Source: Saccharomycodes ludwigii
Lineage: Eukaryota > Ascomycota > Saccharomycetes > Saccharomycodales > Saccharomycodaceae
DNA length: 64,000 nt
Assembly (NCBI RefSeq): GCF_020623625.1
Contig: NC_060202.1
Span: 1,784,404 to 1,848,403 of the forward strand
Reading direction: 5' to 3'
Shown: piece after piece, positions 63,395-64,000 of the stretch
Position numbering within the stretch: position 1 is the stretch's first letter
Layout: each line of letters starts with the position of its first letter
Notes under the pieces: generated by a model
The model's database searches: none
What the model was told of the DNA's origin: nothing
The model's input: only the letters and a program-made list of their open reading frames with translations
Made by a program: the position numbers and the translations under genes

Positions 63395-63910
63395 TAAATA
63401 TAGTCGGATTAGCCATTACTCGGGTTATATGTATTCGGATAAATAATTGAGTCGGCTTACACGATACTCGGGTTATATACACTCGGATAAATAAATTGGT
63501 CGGATGATGAAGTATTCGGGTTATAATATTCGGATAAATAAATTGGTCGGATTGTGAAGTATTCGGAGTATAATATTCGGATAAATAATTCGGTCGGATT
63601 ACAAAGTATTCGGGTTATAATATTCGGATAAATAAATTGGTCGGATTGTGAAGTATTCGGGTTATATTATTCGGATAAATAATTCAGTCGGATTATGAAG
63701 TATTCGGGTTATAATATTCGGATAAATATTTTGGTCGGATGATGAAGTATTCGGGTTATAATATTCGGATAAATAAATTGGTCGGATTGTGAAGTATTCG
63801 GGTTATATTATTCGGATAAATAATTCAGTCGGATTATGAAGTATTCGGGTTATAATATTCGGATAAATATTTTGGTCGGATTATGAAGTATTCGGGTTAT
63901 AATATTTGTG
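63395..63910 (+). repeat. 47-bp subtelomeric tandem array
   Basis: About eleven copies of a unit beginning CGGAT..TGAAGTATTCGG and containing ATTCGGATAAATA. Unit starts are 63395, 63453, 63501, 63548, 63595, 63642, 63689, 63736, 63783, 63830 and 63877. The period is exactly 47 bp from 63501 on and looser before. The last units repeat as trimers: 63642 equals 63783 and 63689 equals 63830. Confidence 0.95.
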
Positions 63911-63940
63911 TGAAGGTGGGGAGTCGAATTGGTGAGTAAG

Positions 63941-64000
63941 TGTGGGTGTGGGTGTGGGGTGTGGGTGTGTGTGTGTGTGTGGGTGTGGGTGTGGGTGTGG
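63941..64000 (+). repeat. telomere repeat tract, G strand
   Basis: Irregular TGTGGG/TG repeats (TGTGGGTGTGGGTGTGGGG-like, with a TG run in the middle) up to the window end. These are heterogeneous TG1-4 repeats of the budding-yeast kind, with TGTGGGTG matching the Rap1-binding style. The strand and position mark the right chromosome end. Only about 60 bp are present, so the assembly probably stops inside the tract. Confidence 0.9.

Noticed and set aside
1-64000. tRNA genes, rRNA, CRISPR arrays
   Set aside because: Scanning by eye for tRNA T-loop and cloverleaf patterns gave nothing convincing. No CRISPR-like spaced repeats; the 47-bp array is directly tandem without spacers and the host is a yeast.

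Overview
The window looks like the right-hand end of a chromosome of an AT-rich budding yeast (Saccharomycotina, Saccharomycetales). The evidence is compact intronless genes, long A/T homopolymers between genes, recognisable yeast orthologues (LAP3, ATG2, LRG1, ZWF1, NAR1, THI5, a FLO-type flocculin), a Ty1/copia element and a terminal irregular TG-rich telomere tract. ATG2, ZWF1, NAR1 and LAP3 are neighbours in Saccharomyces cerevisiae (YNL242W to YNL239W), while LRG1 (YDL240W) lies on another chromosome there. Having LRG1 between ATG2 and ZWF1 suggests a lineage that did not undergo the Saccharomyces whole-genome duplication. A Saccharomycodes-like species would fit, but this is inference from sequence character only.

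Layout. Positions 1-579 hold the 5' part of a Ser-rich secreted wall protein that runs off the left edge. From 1.3 to 18.4 kb is an ordinary conserved block: LAP3 (-), a short-chain dehydrogenase (-), ATG2 (+), LRG1 (+), ZWF1 (-), NAR1 (-). From about 18.8 to 31.4 kb is an accessory segment: a GPI-type secreted phosphatase (-), a membrane-anchored multicopper oxidase (+), a PLP aminotransferase (+), a shortened type II NADH dehydrogenase-like protein (+), THI5 (+) and a broken methyltransferase. From 32.65 to 38.14 kb is a complete-looking copia retrotransposon (-) with identical 418-bp LTRs and a 5-bp target duplication. An unrecognised 625-aa gene follows (39.0-40.9 kb), then a 2071-aa flocculin (44.3-50.5 kb).

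From 50.5 kb to the end there is no convincing host gene. This part holds a 5-kb gene desert, a cluster of TTAGGG-type (Tbf1-like) sites, remains of a second copia family (LTR pieces and a gag ORF with a protease stub), and about 5.8 kb of strongly G-over-C skewed, almost C-free sequence built of degenerate repeats. Then come a 47-bp tandem array and the telomere.

How the genes relate. The left block is housekeeping: bleomycin hydrolase, autophagy lipid transfer, Rho1 GAP signalling, NADPH supply, cytosolic Fe-S assembly. The right block is typical subtelomeric content: nutrient acquisition (phosphatase, oxidase, thiamine precursor synthesis), adhesion and transposons. The phosphatase/oxidase intergenic region carries five CACGTG boxes, suggesting phosphate (Pho4) or Cbf1 control. 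The most unusual region is the C-depleted domain abutting the telomere, whose G-rich strand is the same strand as the telomeric G strand. Several open frames begin at GTG or TTG; I moved those starts to the first in-frame ATG.
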